A stretch of 64,000 nt of DNA from positions 5,993,001-6,057,000 of the forward strand of contig NC_065577.1 in NCBI RefSeq assembly GCF_937616625.2, read 5' to 3'. The notes below the pieces were generated by a model. The model did no database searches. It was given only the letters and a program-made list of their open reading frames with translations, and had not been told where the DNA came from. Shown piece by piece: positions 1-11,037 of the stretch. Source of the stretch: Mercurialis annua (Eukaryota; Streptophyta; Magnoliopsida; Malpighiales; Euphorbiaceae). The position numbers and the translations under genes were made by a program. Every line of letters starts with the position of its first letter. Within the stretch, counting starts at the first letter, position 1.

Positions 1-2754
1 ATTATTTTTTATTGTATAGAATTCTAAATAAGGTAAACTATTTCAATGAACTGCTATTTTAATTTTCACTTTATATCTTCTATTAAAATTATCTATAATA
101 TAAAATTTGAGTACCAATTTAAATTTTTTAAATAATTAAAACCGTCATCTTAAGTATTTAATGATAAACTATTCCAAATCAACTATTATTTTAAAATTTA
201 TTTGATAATTTGACGAGTCACACTATGAGCCATGTGTAAAACACGTAAAGCGACACTAATCTCTTTTAAATAAGACCAAATGTAATTTGAATATATACAT
301 TTCAACTATGATTTTTTTTAAATTAAAATTATTCAAAATTCAAAATTGGTATTTCATTTCCTTTGTAAAAATTAAACGTTATTATAATTATAATTATTAT
401 CGCCTTATAGAAGATTAAAATACTAAAAAAATATCTAAATTTGACAAAACTTTGTGAAAAATATGATATAATTACTAAAAATTATAATTAAGTTTGTAAA
501 TACTAAAAATATTACAATATAGAAATTATAAATTTGTAGATGCATTATAGTAAAAAAATATTTAATTATTTATTAAAATTATATTTAAAAATGAAATGTA
601 AAAGGATTTTTTCTAAAAATGAAAAATTAATTTATGTTAATGTCACTTTGGCGCGTGGCTCCACGCGCAACCACCGTCTTGTAATTTTTTAAAACTTTCC
701 CTTAATCGATCAAAAGATAAAGTTTTATATACTATTGTTTTTATTATAACTAACATTTTTTAAAATTTAAATTTAGTGCATTTTCGATAAGTATAGTTTA
801 ATTGTAGCCTGTTAGTCAACTTAAAGGCCTATTCGTCTAAGAAAACAAATCAATATTTTGACATTTTAATTTAACAAAACCTTAATTTTATTAAATATAT
901 CATAATTTTAATGAGTACATTTTAATAGAAAAGGTCAGGTTTAATTATATTTGAAAAGATTTAAAAAGATTTGGCCTTTTTAGACAAGGTAGTAATAATA
1001 AAAATTGTTATTCTTATAATTAACAAAAAATATTTAATTATCAATATTAAATAAATTCTTCTTAAACAAGTATATGGAATGATTCACGTGTAATTAAAAA
1101 ACTGAAACATTATCCTTAAGAATAAATAATACTAGTATTTTTAAATGAGAAGAAGATATGCTACAGCTAGATAGCAGCTGGTAGAATAAATTTTCTTCTC
1201 AAAATATAAAATTCACCCTTTATTATAATGATAGTAGTCCATTAATAATAACAATAATAATAATAATAATAATTAAAAAACACGTGCTTGCATGTTCCAC
1301 TGATACGGTTTAGAAAGAAATCTGTATTCAGACTTATTTTGATAATTTTCTAAATTTTTTATTTCCGGAAGATCGTTTGGTTTGATACTATAGGATATAT
1401 GGAGGAAATTATTCAATGCAAACGGTTGCACTCATTTATATATCAAATCAACATACGTTGGTTATGTGAAATTTTTAATAATTAAAAAAAATAAGTGATA
1501 ATTAAAAAAATTTCTATCATAAATATGACAATACACAGCCGATGTATGAGATAAATACTCATGCATGAATCTAGTTTTTTTTGACAATTAAATAATTTTC
1601 CATTAATATCAAATAATTACAAGTGTAAGAATTTAAAAAAAGTATTAATTATCTCTAATTACCTGACACAATACAAGATATAAAACCTTAATTTGCAGAC
1701 CGTTTTATAAAATAAAAATAAAATTATATAACTGCTCTATCACAATAAGATCCAATTTTTCTCTATGTAACAGAAAACTCACCAATACTTCATAAAAAAA
1801 ACAGACAAACAAACTTTTTATATAGAAAGGACAACAAAACTTTCATAAAGAAAGTCGTCGTAATAAAGATATCAAAAAAAAATTAATATAACCTATAAAC
1901 GGTTTCATCTTCAGTCTTAAAAGGTCTTGATCTATCTCTGATTCTTAATTTGTATATATATTGAAATTGATGCGTCTCGTCGATATATTTATCAACAAAA
2001 AAAAGATGAAAAGGAGCCGACTATTTATTCATTTTAAAACAATAAAAAAATTAGCTACCCCAACGGTGTAAAAAAACTATTGACAACAACCAAAGCGAAA
2101 AATAAATAAAAAACTCTTGACAACTAGAGTTTTCAATCTGAGAGAAAAAAAAAAGAGATATGCATGAATCTAGTTAACTAACTTGATAGGTTGCATTTTA
2201 GGATTCTTTCTCAAAAATGTCATTATAACTAGAAAAAATTATAGTTATACCATTCAAAATAGCCGTTTTTTAAATGCTAGACAAATCACTCATATTTACA
2301 AGGTTTAATTATTAACAAAATACTTTATTTTTTGATATTTTCATGATTCAAATTTTTAAAATCCTGAATTTTAGCATATTTTTTAATTGTCAGTATTAAT
2401 TATAGTTATTTGTTTACTTTCTAGTGGAAAAATGTTTAAACATGCCTTTATATTTGAAACTTTTAATGGTAAAACTCCAAACATGAAGCAATATAAAGAT
2501 TATGTTTGATCTTTTTTCCACTATAATTCAAATAAATGGTTATAATTGAAATAGTAAATTGAAAAATGAGTTAGAATTGACGATTTTGAAAGTTTGGACC
2601 ATAAACAAAAAAAAATCGAAAAGATGAGATATTTTGGACAGTTAAACCTATTTATAATATAACCTATTTTATGAAATTCGTTTGCAATTTTAAAATATGA
2701 ATATTTTGTATTTGAAATAAATAAATGGATCAATATAATTTAAGAATTAAAATT
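1..2754. other. AT-rich intergenic region, no gene seen
   Basis: Very A/T-rich sequence without a credible coding frame; the open frames are short and have no recognisable domain. It holds a perfect GC-rich inverted repeat at 651-668 (GCGCGTGG, 2-base centre, CCACGCGC) and a short AAT-type microsatellite near 1241-1273. No promoter or RNA gene could be supported. Confidence 0.6.
1241..1273. repeat. (AAT)n microsatellite
   Basis: An almost pure run of the trinucleotide AAT/ATA with one C interruption. Confidence 0.85.
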
Positions 2755-2777
2755 ATGGCAAAAAATAACCCAAAGCT

Positions 2778-4102
2778 TGATACGCATATTTTATATAGGA
2801 TTTTTCCAAGTATTTGATATAGTATTATTGCATATTTTGAGGATATTATGCTTGGAAAGGTGTTTATTTTGTAGGTTTATGCGTATGGAGTGAAGCGAAT
2901 CAATTTGGAGCAAATTGGAGAAAAGCTGGAAAAAGTGCCTAGTTCCTCAAAAGTGCCTCCAGACACTATTGAGGAACTGGCCCGGATTACATTCTGCGAA
3001 TCCTTTGTGGCCACTTCCTCAAAAGTGCCTCCAGACACTATTGAAGAACTGGCCCGGATGTACCTGCGAATCTAAAACGTGAAAATCCTTTTTCTACGCG
3101 GATTTGGACCCGATTTCAACTACAACTCTTGCAACACATCAAGGACTCCTCCACTATATAAAGACATCTCAAGATCATGTATTCTATCTAGTTTTTCATT
3201 ATTTTCTTTTCTACAAATAATTTGTCTTAGGTTAATTTTCTTTTAGTCCTTAGTTTTATTTCAAGACTTAAATCTTCGAAACTTTGATTCGAAGACTTGT
3301 GTTCCGAATTATTCCAGGTTTTTATTCAAGTATTTTTATTTTCAATCTATTGTTTTAATTATGTTCATTATTATTAATTGCTTAGTTAATTCAATTATGT
3401 CTAGTTAAATTTCTTGACTTGGAATATTGTGAGTAGTATGGATGCTAGATTTAAATTCTGAAAACTAATTTTTATATCTTTCTTTGTTAATGCAATCCTT
3501 CGTTATTGAGAGTAATGCTTGTGATTGAGTAGCTAACAATTGCATGAACTTAGAATAAATTGTGAGGAGGGGACTTAAGCAATTTAATTGGAAAAGGGTA
3601 ACCAAGGCATAATTACAAAACATGAGTCCGACCACCATGTTTGCGTTATGTGGTCTATGTGGATAACTAATCGATAATGCGTTGTTTATAAATTGCCGTT
3701 TATCTTCTATCGTTCTGTAAGCCGTGACAGTAAGGGTGATTCGGGATAACGGGTTATAACCAATAGGCTAGCAATAGTATAGGAATATTGAGCTAGTATC
3801 TTCGATCTATCCTCCATTGCATGTAACAATTAAAATTGATTGATATAAGTTAGATTTGTAAGGCATCGATAATCCATACGAAAGCAATATTCTGAGTTAT
3901 TTGTCGTTATTATTTATTCCTTAGATTATTATTTTCTGTTTTTATTAGTTTAATTAAAATCACACAAACCTCATCTTTGTTAGTTCAAATAATTCTTAAT
4001 TAACTATTTTGGTACTAAATTCAATTCCTCGTGGGTTCGACTTTTACTTATCATTATATTACTTGATTTATCGACATCGTACACTTGCGATTTTGTGTAT
4101 CA
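2778..4102 (+). repeat. Left LTR (1325 bp) of the Athila/Tat-like element
   Basis: Begins TGATACGC and ends GTGTATCA. It contains a 72-bp tandem duplication (units starting at 2943 and 3015); the first unit holds a 9-bp inverted repeat (GTTCCTCAA at 2942-2950, TTGAGGAAC at 2969-2977). A 61-codon open frame from 2890 runs through both units but has no ATG start and no known domain, so I regard it as fortuitous. Confidence 0.93.
3155..3162 (+). promoter_or_regulatory. LTR TATA box
   Basis: TATATAAA lies mid-LTR, followed by a pyrimidine-rich stretch, and is conserved in the right LTR at 7296-7303. It is the likely core promoter for the element's transcript; the 72-bp repeats lie about 75 to 210 bp upstream. 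Confidence 0.6.
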
Positions 4103-4108
4103 AGTTTT

Positions 4109-4126
4109 TGGCGCCGTTTCCGGGGA
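4109..4126 (+). promoter_or_regulatory. Primer-binding site of the Athila/Tat-like element
   Basis: TGGCGCCGTTTCCGGGGA begins 6 bases inside the left LTR boundary. It matches the TGGCGCCGTTGCCGGGGA-type PBS typical of Athila/Tat Gypsy elements, with one difference (T for G). Confidence 0.85.
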
Positions 4127-4222
4127 ATTGTGATTTATATCAATACAACTTAATTAATTATTGCTTTGAACACTTTTTATTTTCTGGTTTTTATTTATTT
4201 ATGTTGTTTATAAGTTTTCATC

Positions 4223-5083
4223 ATGAATTTTGGTGAATCAACTTATCCATATGAGAGCTTTAATGCACAATACTTTAATATGATGGATTATAATATGCAA
4301 TATAATCAATTTCAAGTTTGTGATAGGTGTCAAGGAAATCATGATTGGGCATATTGTCCATATTATTCACCAACACTACCTTCACCCGATTATTCTTATT
4401 GTGTTAATGATTCTTTTAACTCGTTTTCTAGTTTTGGTGATTCTAATATTCAGGTTGTGGTTGATGAGCAAAAGGATAAATCAATATATGGGCAAGCTTT
4501 AGAGTGGGCTCATAACAACAATCTTGAACATCTTAGTCATCCGTGCTTAGAAGAAGATGATCCATCTACTTGGAATACAAGAATCAGTGATCACATTAAA
4601 TTAATTGGAAAACATGTGTTTGCAAAACTTACGGAAGATGATGATTTCTTATCGATCGAGGATGAGATCGAGTCTAACCCATTATCTCTTTCTTCTGATT
4701 CTAACTCATGTTTTGTAGGTGGAATTGAAATTGAAGGGGAAATACAACCGCTCCATAGTGAAAAGATTGAACAATTTGAAAAATATATGGAGGAATCGTG
4801 TTGTTTGGAAGTTCATCCTATATCTTCAAGTGAGAGTAGGAAATATTTAGAGGATGAACAACCGATCCTAAATGTTGCATATGAGGATGATAAAGAGAAT
4901 GTGAAAGAGAGCGTATTGTCTGAGAACCCACAAGAAGAACCTTATATTCTTAAATTTATTATTGATCCAAAGGTGATTCAAGTGGAATATGCTCTCTACT
5001 ACCAAGTTAAAAGGGAACCAACAAGAGAAAAGAGGGAAAAGATGTTGCCAAGAACACTCCCTCATGTTCGAATATACTCTTGA
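4223..5083 (+). CDS. Retroelement-encoded gag-like protein with a zinc-knuckle-like motif (286 aa)
   Basis: The only substantial frame in the element. Residues 1-60 are rich in Tyr, Asn, Phe and Met and contain CDRCQGNHDWAYC (C-x2-C-x3-H-x4-C, about residues 33-45), the variant knuckle seen in Athila gag proteins. The middle and C-terminal parts are acidic (many Glu/Asp), and the last 30 residues are basic. There is no protease or polymerase part, and it is shorter than an autonomous Athila gag. It may be the C-terminal piece of a gag or a protein retained for particle recruitment. The frame is undamaged, in keeping with the young insertion. The first ATG, 97 bases after the PBS, is taken as the start. 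The function is inferred from the motif and its position only. Confidence 0.6.
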   Translation: MNFGESTYPYESFNAQYFNMMDYNMQYNQFQVCDRCQGNHDWAYCPYYSPTLPSPDYSYCVNDSFNSFSSFGDSNIQVVVDEQKDKSIYGQALEWAHNNNLEHLSHPCLEEDDPSTWNTRISDHIKLIGKHVFAKLTEDDDFLSIEDEIESNPLSLSSDSNSCFVGGIEIEGEIQPLHSEKIEQFEKYMEESCCLEVHPISSSESRKYLEDEQPILNVAYEDDKENVKESVLSENPQEEPYILKFIIDPKVIQVEYALYYQVKREPTREKREKMLPRTLPHVRIYS

Positions 5084-6903
5084 TGAATATATGCGAAGAG
5101 TCTAGCTATGGACTCTAACTAAAGCGCTACTTGGGAGGCACTCCAAGACATATCCTTTTATTTATTTATTTTTTTAGATTTTCCCGCATTATTATCATGG
5201 AATTTTTGATGTCTATTTTGTAGGTCATTAAAGTTGGAAATCAATGATGACTAATGCAACAATGAAGATAAAAGTTATCAAATTTAAAAGTTACATCAAC
5301 TAGGGTGCACACTAGGTAAGTAATACTTGTTTTCTCGTATTTGATTTCTTATATTTATACATTGAGGACAATGTGATATTTAAGTGTGGGGGTATTATTT
5401 ATTAGACATTAGGATTTTTTTTTTCAATTTTATTTTATGTTTTAGTAGAATATTTAATTTTGAGAAAACTTTAAATTTTGAACTTAGTTTTTTTTTATTG
5501 TCCAAAAGTAGGATAGTTCATTAATTGATCGAATGGAACTTGAGAAGCATGTTTAGATATCCCCGTGTCAAGTTGAAATTATGATATCTTTAAGTTTGTT
5601 GAGAGCATTTGATTGAAATCATGAGCTTGGTTTTGTGTTAATAATTCTTATTAATTTTTGAGCATAACATTTAAGCACAAAATTCTATATTACTTTGATA
5701 GCCAAAATTTCAACTTTTATCAAAGTTAATTTTGCTTGGGTTTTAATTAAGTTTCTTGAGAATTTTGAAGGACTAACCACATGATGCTTTTTACAAACTA
5801 CACTTAAGAATGTGAGATTTTTGAGCCTAAAGTATCAATATTTTTTTCTTGAGTGTGCTACTTGGTATTTATTTGCTAGAACTTGCAATTGTAAATCGAT
5901 TTGAGGCCATATGAAATAGGTGATGATATGAGTGTGATTTGGGCATTTAGATAACCTTTCTTTTTCCCACTTAAAAAGACTACCAATTTCCCATTAGGAT
6001 TAACCAAATTTGAGCCTAGCCTTTTCTTGTTATTATACCCATGTTTACACCTTTTATCCTTCTTTTATTTCCCTCTTTTGATAGCCCAATGAGTTAAAAT
6101 TTTGACCAAGAATTGAAAGAAAAAGACATATGTTTCACTAAGTATAGTTGACAAGAAATTCAAAGATGAGCGAAAAGAGAAAAGAACCAAAAAGAAATTA
6201 AAAAGAAAAAAAACTTCTAAAAAAAAAAAATATATAGAGCAAAGAAAAAGAAAAAAAAATTGGTTTGAAAAAAAATTAGCAATTGAATTCTTGTTTTGAG
6301 CTTCATGAGAAAAATTAGTGATTGTTATTGTCTTGAGATTGATAAAGAAATATTGTTTGAATTTTTAACTCATTTAACCTCATTTAAGCCTTAAATCCTA
6401 CCTTGAACCTTATCCCCATTACAACCAAAATTAAAGACCCATTGATTCATGTTGTCATTTATTTTCAAGTGGTAGAATTTTGTTTGAATTGCAAGCCTAT
6501 GGTTCAATTTATATCATGATAGCGAGGAGTGAATTCATACCCCAAATACATGAGCGTTTTGAGAGAAACCTTGTGAGGAAAAAGGTTTGTTTTAAAGTTT
6601 GAGTATGGTTGGAAATTTAAAGTTCTTATGATGCTTTTTAACTCTTATGTACATCTTAGCAATGATAGAGTTGAGTTTTTGTGTTTGATATTAAGTTATG
6701 GATAATGTTGATTTTTGTGAATAAATGTTTAGCTTGAGTTAATATGTTTCATTAATCAAAGTTAAGGCCATTCGATTTCATGATATATTTCAACTTGTTA
6801 TTGATCGCTTAATGTCAATCTTGTTCGGGGAAGTTTATTATGCTAGGATTTTTAAGTTTGATTTAATTGAGGTCCTAATTTACTTGAGGACAAGTAAAGA
6901 ACT
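5084..6903 (+). other. Non-coding interior of the Athila/Tat-like element
   Basis: About 1.8 kb with no long open frame. At 5358-5393 it carries a motif pair, ATTGAGGACAATG followed by TAAGTGTGGGGG, that closely resembles the element's own 3' end (6881-6916). This arrangement is usual around and downstream of the env-like region of Athila elements, so the interior is probably a deletion derivative that kept the 3' non-coding region and lost pol. Confidence 0.6.
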
Positions 6904-6918
6904 AAGTGTGGGGGAGTT
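6904..6918 (+). promoter_or_regulatory. Polypurine tract
   Basis: AAGTGTGGGGGAGTT directly abuts the TG of the right LTR. This G-rich tract is the usual plus-strand primer of Athila/Tat elements. Confidence 0.8.
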
Positions 6919-8242
6919 TGATACGCATATTTTATATAGGATTTTTCCAAGTATTTGATATAGTATTATTGCATATTTTGAGGATGTTATGCTTGGAAAG
7001 GTGTTTATTTTGTAGGTTTATGCGTATGGAGTGAAGCGAATTAATTTGGAGCAAATTGGAGAAAAGCTGGAAAAAGTGCCTAGTTCCTCAAAAGTGCCTC
7101 CAGACACTATTGAGGAACTGGCCCGGATTACTTTCTGCGAATCCTTTGTGGCCAATTCCTCAAAAGTGCCTCCAGACACTATTGAGGAACTGGCCCGGAT
7201 GTACCTGCGAATCTAAAACGTGAAAATCCTTTTTCTACGCGGATTTGGACCCGATTTCAACTACAACTCTTGCAACACATCAAGGACTCCTCCACTATAT
7301 AAAGACATCTCAAGATCATGTATTCTATCTAGTTTTTCATTATTTTCTTTTCTACAAATAATTTGTCTTAGGTTAATTTTCTTTTAGTCCGTAGTTTTAT
7401 TTCAAGACTTAAATCTTCGAAGTTTTGATTCGAAGACTTGTGTTCCGAATTATTCCAGGTTTTTATTCAAGTATTTTTATTTTCAATCTATTGTTTTAAT
7501 TATGTTCATTATTATTAATTGCTTAGTTAATTCAATTATGTCTAGTTAAATTTCTTGACTTGGAATATTGTGAGTAGTATGGATGCTAGATTTAAATTCT
7601 GAAAACTAATTTTTATATCTTTCTTTGTTAATGCAATCCTTCGTTATTGAGAGTAATGCTTGTTATTGAGTAGCTAACAATTGCATGAACTTAGAATAAA
7701 TTGTGAGGAGGGGACTTAAGCAATTTAATTGGAAAAGGGTAACCAAGGCATAATTACAAAACATGAGTCCGACCACCATGTTTGCGTTATGTGGTCTATG
7801 TGGATAACTAATCGATAATGCGTTGTTTATCAATTGTCGTTTATCTTCTATCGTTCTGTAAGCCGTGACAGTAAGGGTGATTCGGGATAACGGGTTATAA
7901 CCAATAGGCTAGCAATAGTATAGGAATATTGAGCTAGTATCTTCGATCTATCCTCCATTGCATGTAACAATTAAAATTGATTGATATAAGTTAGATTTGT
8001 AAGGCTCGATAATCCATACGAAAGCAATATTCTGAGTTATTTGTCGTTATTGTTTATTCCTTAGATTATTATTTTCTGTTTTTATTAGTTTAATTAAAAT
8101 CACACAAACCTCATCTTTGTTAGTTCAAATAATTCTTAATTAACTATTTTGGTACTAAATTCAATTCCTCGTGGGTTCGACTTTTACTTATCATTATATT
8201 ACTTGATTTATCGACATCGTACACTTGCGATTTTGTGTATCA
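6919..8242 (+). repeat. Right LTR (1324 bp) of the Athila/Tat-like element
   Basis: Same features as the left LTR, including the 72-bp tandem repeat and the TATA box at 7296-7303. It is followed by the TSD AAGCT. Confidence 0.93.
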
Positions 8243-8553
8243 AAGCTTTACGACTTGTTGCAATTTAAACCAAACCTTTTAATTGTTGCAATAATAGCCA
8301 AATTGTATTTTTTTGTTGTTGCAAATAATAGCCAAATTGCACTTTTTATGTGAATTTTTTTTGCCATTTCTTGTGACTTTGAGTGTATTATTATACATCA
8401 AAAATAATAATAGCTTTAATTGAAAACAACAAATTTGGCCACCAATTTGATTATTATTGCAACAACAAAATGCAAATTTGGCTATTATTGTAAAAATGCA
8501 AAGGTTTGGTTTAAATTGCAACAAGTCGTAAAAGTTTGGATTTTTTTTACCAT
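8243..8553. mobile_element. Right part of an inverted-repeat element (MITE-like) split by the LTR retrotransposon
   Basis: The stretch after the LTR begins CTTTACGACTTGTTGCAATT, and near 8475-8531 its reverse complement appears (GGTTTGGTTTAAATTGCAAC then AAGTCGTAAA). The matching outer end (ATGGCAAAAAATAACCCAAA) lies left of the LTR element at 2755-2777, against an outer right end of TTTTTTTTACCAT. The original element was therefore about 330 bp with long terminal inverted repeats, and the LTR element inserted into its left arm. I could not find a clear TSD, so its superfamily is open. Confidence 0.7.
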
Positions 8554-8875
8554 TAAACCTTAAAATTATGAATTCTAGTTTGAGAAATTATAAATTCTAT
8601 CAAAATAGATTAAATTTATAAATGAATTCTACAAATATTAAGAGAATAATGTTTATTTTGAGTAAAAGGCCTTTTTTTAAGAGAAAATAACAAGAAAGTA
8701 AGAAAAAAGACTCCACTTTTCACATAATGCAATTTTATTAAGTTTGTTTACTTTGTTACCATGTATGAGTGTTTTATTTCATCCAACACCACCTTTTCCT
8801 AATAACCTACACATGTCCTATACTAAACCCTCATTTATTTATTTATTTTTTATAAAAAAAAAGGGTCCCCTTTTA

Positions 8876-9020
8876 CAGCAGGCCTGACGCGCGTCAGGCC
8901 TGCTGACGCGTGAAACAGGTGCACATGCACCTGTTTCACGATTTCTTGGGAAACAGGTGCATGGTGCACCTGTTATCCCATATTATGTATAAAATGGGGA
9001 CCTTTTTTTCAAAGGTCCCC
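8876..9020. repeat. Cluster of four GC-rich palindromes (left)
   Basis: A 30-bp perfect palindrome without spacer at 8876-8905 (centre GACGCGCGTC). Then arms of 15 bp with a 2-base centre at 8909-8940; arms of 10 bp at 8952-8974 (AACAGGTGCA, TGG, TGCACCTGTT); and arms of 10 bp at 8996-9020 (GGGGACCTTT / AAAGGTCCCC). The composition contrasts sharply with the A/T-rich surroundings. Confidence 0.93.
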
Positions 9021-9239
9021 ATACACTTTTTTTTAATATATAATATATATTTATATATATTTATTTATTTAAATGTTAAAAATTTATCTTAAATATTTTA
9101 AAAAACTCAAACTATTAATTTATTTAATAAATATAACGTATCAAAAATAATTTATTTTATATAAATTTTAGAAATATTAATTTTAAGTTTAAGATATATA
9201 TTTAAATAGACTATTGTTAAATTAAGTTAAAAATTAAAA

Positions 9240-10210
9240 AATAATCAAACATATAATTTGATATATCTCGATGCATATTTGATATGTATTCGATCGTTCG
9301 AAATATTTTCTTGTTTTTTATATTTGTTTAGTTTTCTTACATATTTTAAATATACATATTTGATACATTTCCGATACATATTTGTTGTTTGGTGCATGTT
9401 CATATCATTTAGAGCTGGTGAATTTTTATTAAAAATCAATATTTTTGTTAAAACCAACCCTTGATTTGCTTGTAAATATGAGAATGGTGGTGTTACTTTT
9501 TTTATTATTTTACAACTATAGTGAAATTTTCCGACACATATTTGATATATTATGATACATATAGGATACATCTTCGATACATATTTGATACATCTCTCAT
9601 ATATAATTTAGATCGTTTGGTCATTTTTTTTATTTTTTTTATCGATTTAATTAAATCAACCGACTAATTCTATTGGTTTGTTATTATATTTTAAAAAATG
9701 AATACATCTCTAATACATATTTAATACATCTCGTAATTATACATGATATATATACTTTTCATATTTGATACATAATTTATACATGATATATATATTTTTT
9801 TATATTTTTAATACATATTTTTTAAAGTTTTATTATATATATTGTTTATACATATTTGATATATCTTCGTTACGTGTTTGATATTTCTTCGATACATGTT
9901 TAATACATGTTTGATACATGTTTGATACATCTTCAATATAAATTTGATATTTTTTTGATACATGTTTGATACATATTTGATATATTCGATCATTCAATCC
10001 ATTTTTCATATTTTTTATACATCTTTTTTTGAATTTTATTAGATATATTTTTTAATATCTGTTTTAGTACATCTCTGGAACATATCAAAATTTGTATTAC
10101 ATGTATAATTTTTATACATAATTAATAAATCTATAATACATAATTTATATATAAAAAATAAATTATTCATGTATCAGACTCATATTCGATATGTATCAAT
10201 AATGTATCCG
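9240..10210. repeat. Degenerate array of GATACAT-type words
   Basis: Many imperfect copies of words such as TTTGATACATCT and GATACATATTTGATACAT, without a fixed long period. The composition is strongly A/T. It lies between the two palindrome clusters. Confidence 0.8.
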
Positions 10211-10341
10211 GTATATAATTTATAAAATAATATTTTTTAAAAATTATATTATTTATATATTTTTAAAATTTAATATTTTTTTTAAAATTGAAATTAAAAC
10301 AAATTATTTTATTATTTTAAAAGAAATAAAAAAAATAAACA

Positions 10342-10494
10342 CCATGTTAGCAGGTGCACCAAAGTGCACCTGCTAACATGGGTTAGCTTCATGTGAGCAG
10401 TTGCACAATGCAACTGCTCACGCGTCAGTAGGTCTGACGCGCGTCAGACCTACTGACGCGCGCTGATGTCAGTGTCATACGCTGACATCAGCGC
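10342..10494. repeat. Cluster of four GC-rich palindromes (right)
   Basis: Arms of 18 bp with spacer CAAA at 10342-10381; arms of 13 bp with spacer CAA at 10393-10421; a 40-bp perfect palindrome without spacer at 10421-10460, whose centre GACGCGCGTC is identical to that of the left cluster; and arms of 13 bp with a 9-base spacer at 10460-10494. The first palindrome shares CAGGTGCAC with the left cluster. Confidence 0.93.
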
Positions 10495-10929
10495 ACATGG
10501 TATGGGTGTAATATTTTTTTAGAAGGTGGTACCCATGAAATGAAAGTCAATTTTATTGTAAAAGACGAAAATGAAAGCCATTTTTATGGTAATTTTGTTA
10601 TCTTCTCTTTTTTTAATGAAATCTTTATCATTATTGTGAAGATTTACTCTTCCATTCTTAAATATGTTAAATAAATAAAAATTAAATTTATATAATTATA
10701 GAAATATAAATTTAAATGAATATTTACAAATGAAATAAATCAATATTTATTTATAAATAAATAATATAAAAGTTATTTATTTCAAATACAATCTTTGAAT
10801 CTCAATTGACATTCATGAAATTTTTATATTTGAAAAGTAAAGTAAAATGTATTAGTTGCATCTAATAATTATTTTCATCAAAAATTAAGTAAAGTTAATA
10901 ATTCATCAAAAAAAAATTATTTTCACTAA

Positions 10930-11037
10930 TAACCAATGAGTTATAACTCAAATGATATAAACGCTAAACAACAAACTAATAGATCGTGGATTCAAATCCT
11001 CCCACAAACGCTTCATTCCTTTAATTATAAAAAGATT
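10930..11037 (+). mobile_element. tRNA-derived SINE
   Basis: A box-A-like segment (TAACTCAAATGAT) and a box-B-like segment (GGATTCAAATCC) sit at tRNA-like spacing, followed by an A/T-rich tail. It is flanked by a 13-bp TSD with one mismatch (TTATTTTCACTAA at 10917-10929, TTATTTTCATTAA at 11038-11050). A second copy in the opposite orientation is at 33036-33138. Confidence 0.8.

Larger units (their letters stand above)
2778..8242 (+). mobile_element. Complete non-autonomous Ty3/Gypsy (Athila/Tat-like) LTR retrotransposon
   Basis: Two near-identical LTRs (2778-4102 and 6919-8242) start TG and end CA, and are flanked by a perfect 5-bp TSD, AAGCT, at 2773-2777 and 8243-8247. A primer-binding site follows the left LTR and a purine-rich PPT precedes the right one. 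The 2.8-kb interior carries one 286-aa frame with a zinc-knuckle-like motif. No protease, reverse transcriptase, RNase H or integrase is visible, so it must be mobilised in trans (LARD-like). The LTRs differ by about 12 substitutions and one 1-base indel over 1.32 kb by hand count (about 0.9%), which means a recent insertion. The PBS, the TTGAGGACAA/AAGTGTGGGGG modules and the C-x2-C-x3-H-x4-C knuckle fit the Athila/Tat lineage. Confidence 0.92.
8681..10607. mobile_element. MULE-like non-autonomous element with palindrome clusters and a word array
   Basis: Bounded by a perfect 9-bp TSD TTTTTTTAA (8672-8680 and 10608-10616), the length typical of Mutator-like elements. The ends are imperfect inverted repeats: GAGAAAATAACAAG at the left, and GAGAAGATAACAAA reading inward from the right, with patchy similarity over roughly 150-190 bp. 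Inside are two clusters of GC-rich perfect palindromes (8876-9020 and 10342-10494) flanking a kilobase of A/T-rich repeated words. There is no transposase. Minus-strand frames across the array read as Met-Tyr-Gln-rich repeats and are by-products of the DNA repeat. The TSD and ends support a transposon; the role of the palindromes is unknown. Confidence 0.78.

Noticed and set aside
2890..3075. 61-codon open frame in each LTR (also 7031-7216) as a possible peptide gene
   Set aside because: It starts at GTG, consists of a translated 72-bp DNA repeat and lies upstream of the LTR TATA box; it is open in both copies because the LTRs are nearly identical.
9245..9993. Minus-strand frames with repeated Met-Tyr-Gln-x-Cys-Ile text as a repeat protein
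   Set aside because: The pattern is a direct translation of the GATACAT word array; there is no continuous frame, start context or domain.
8876..10494. CRISPR-like array from repeated palindromes
   Set aside because: Repeats are not regularly spaced, differ in sequence and lie in a eukaryotic transposon; there are no cas genes.
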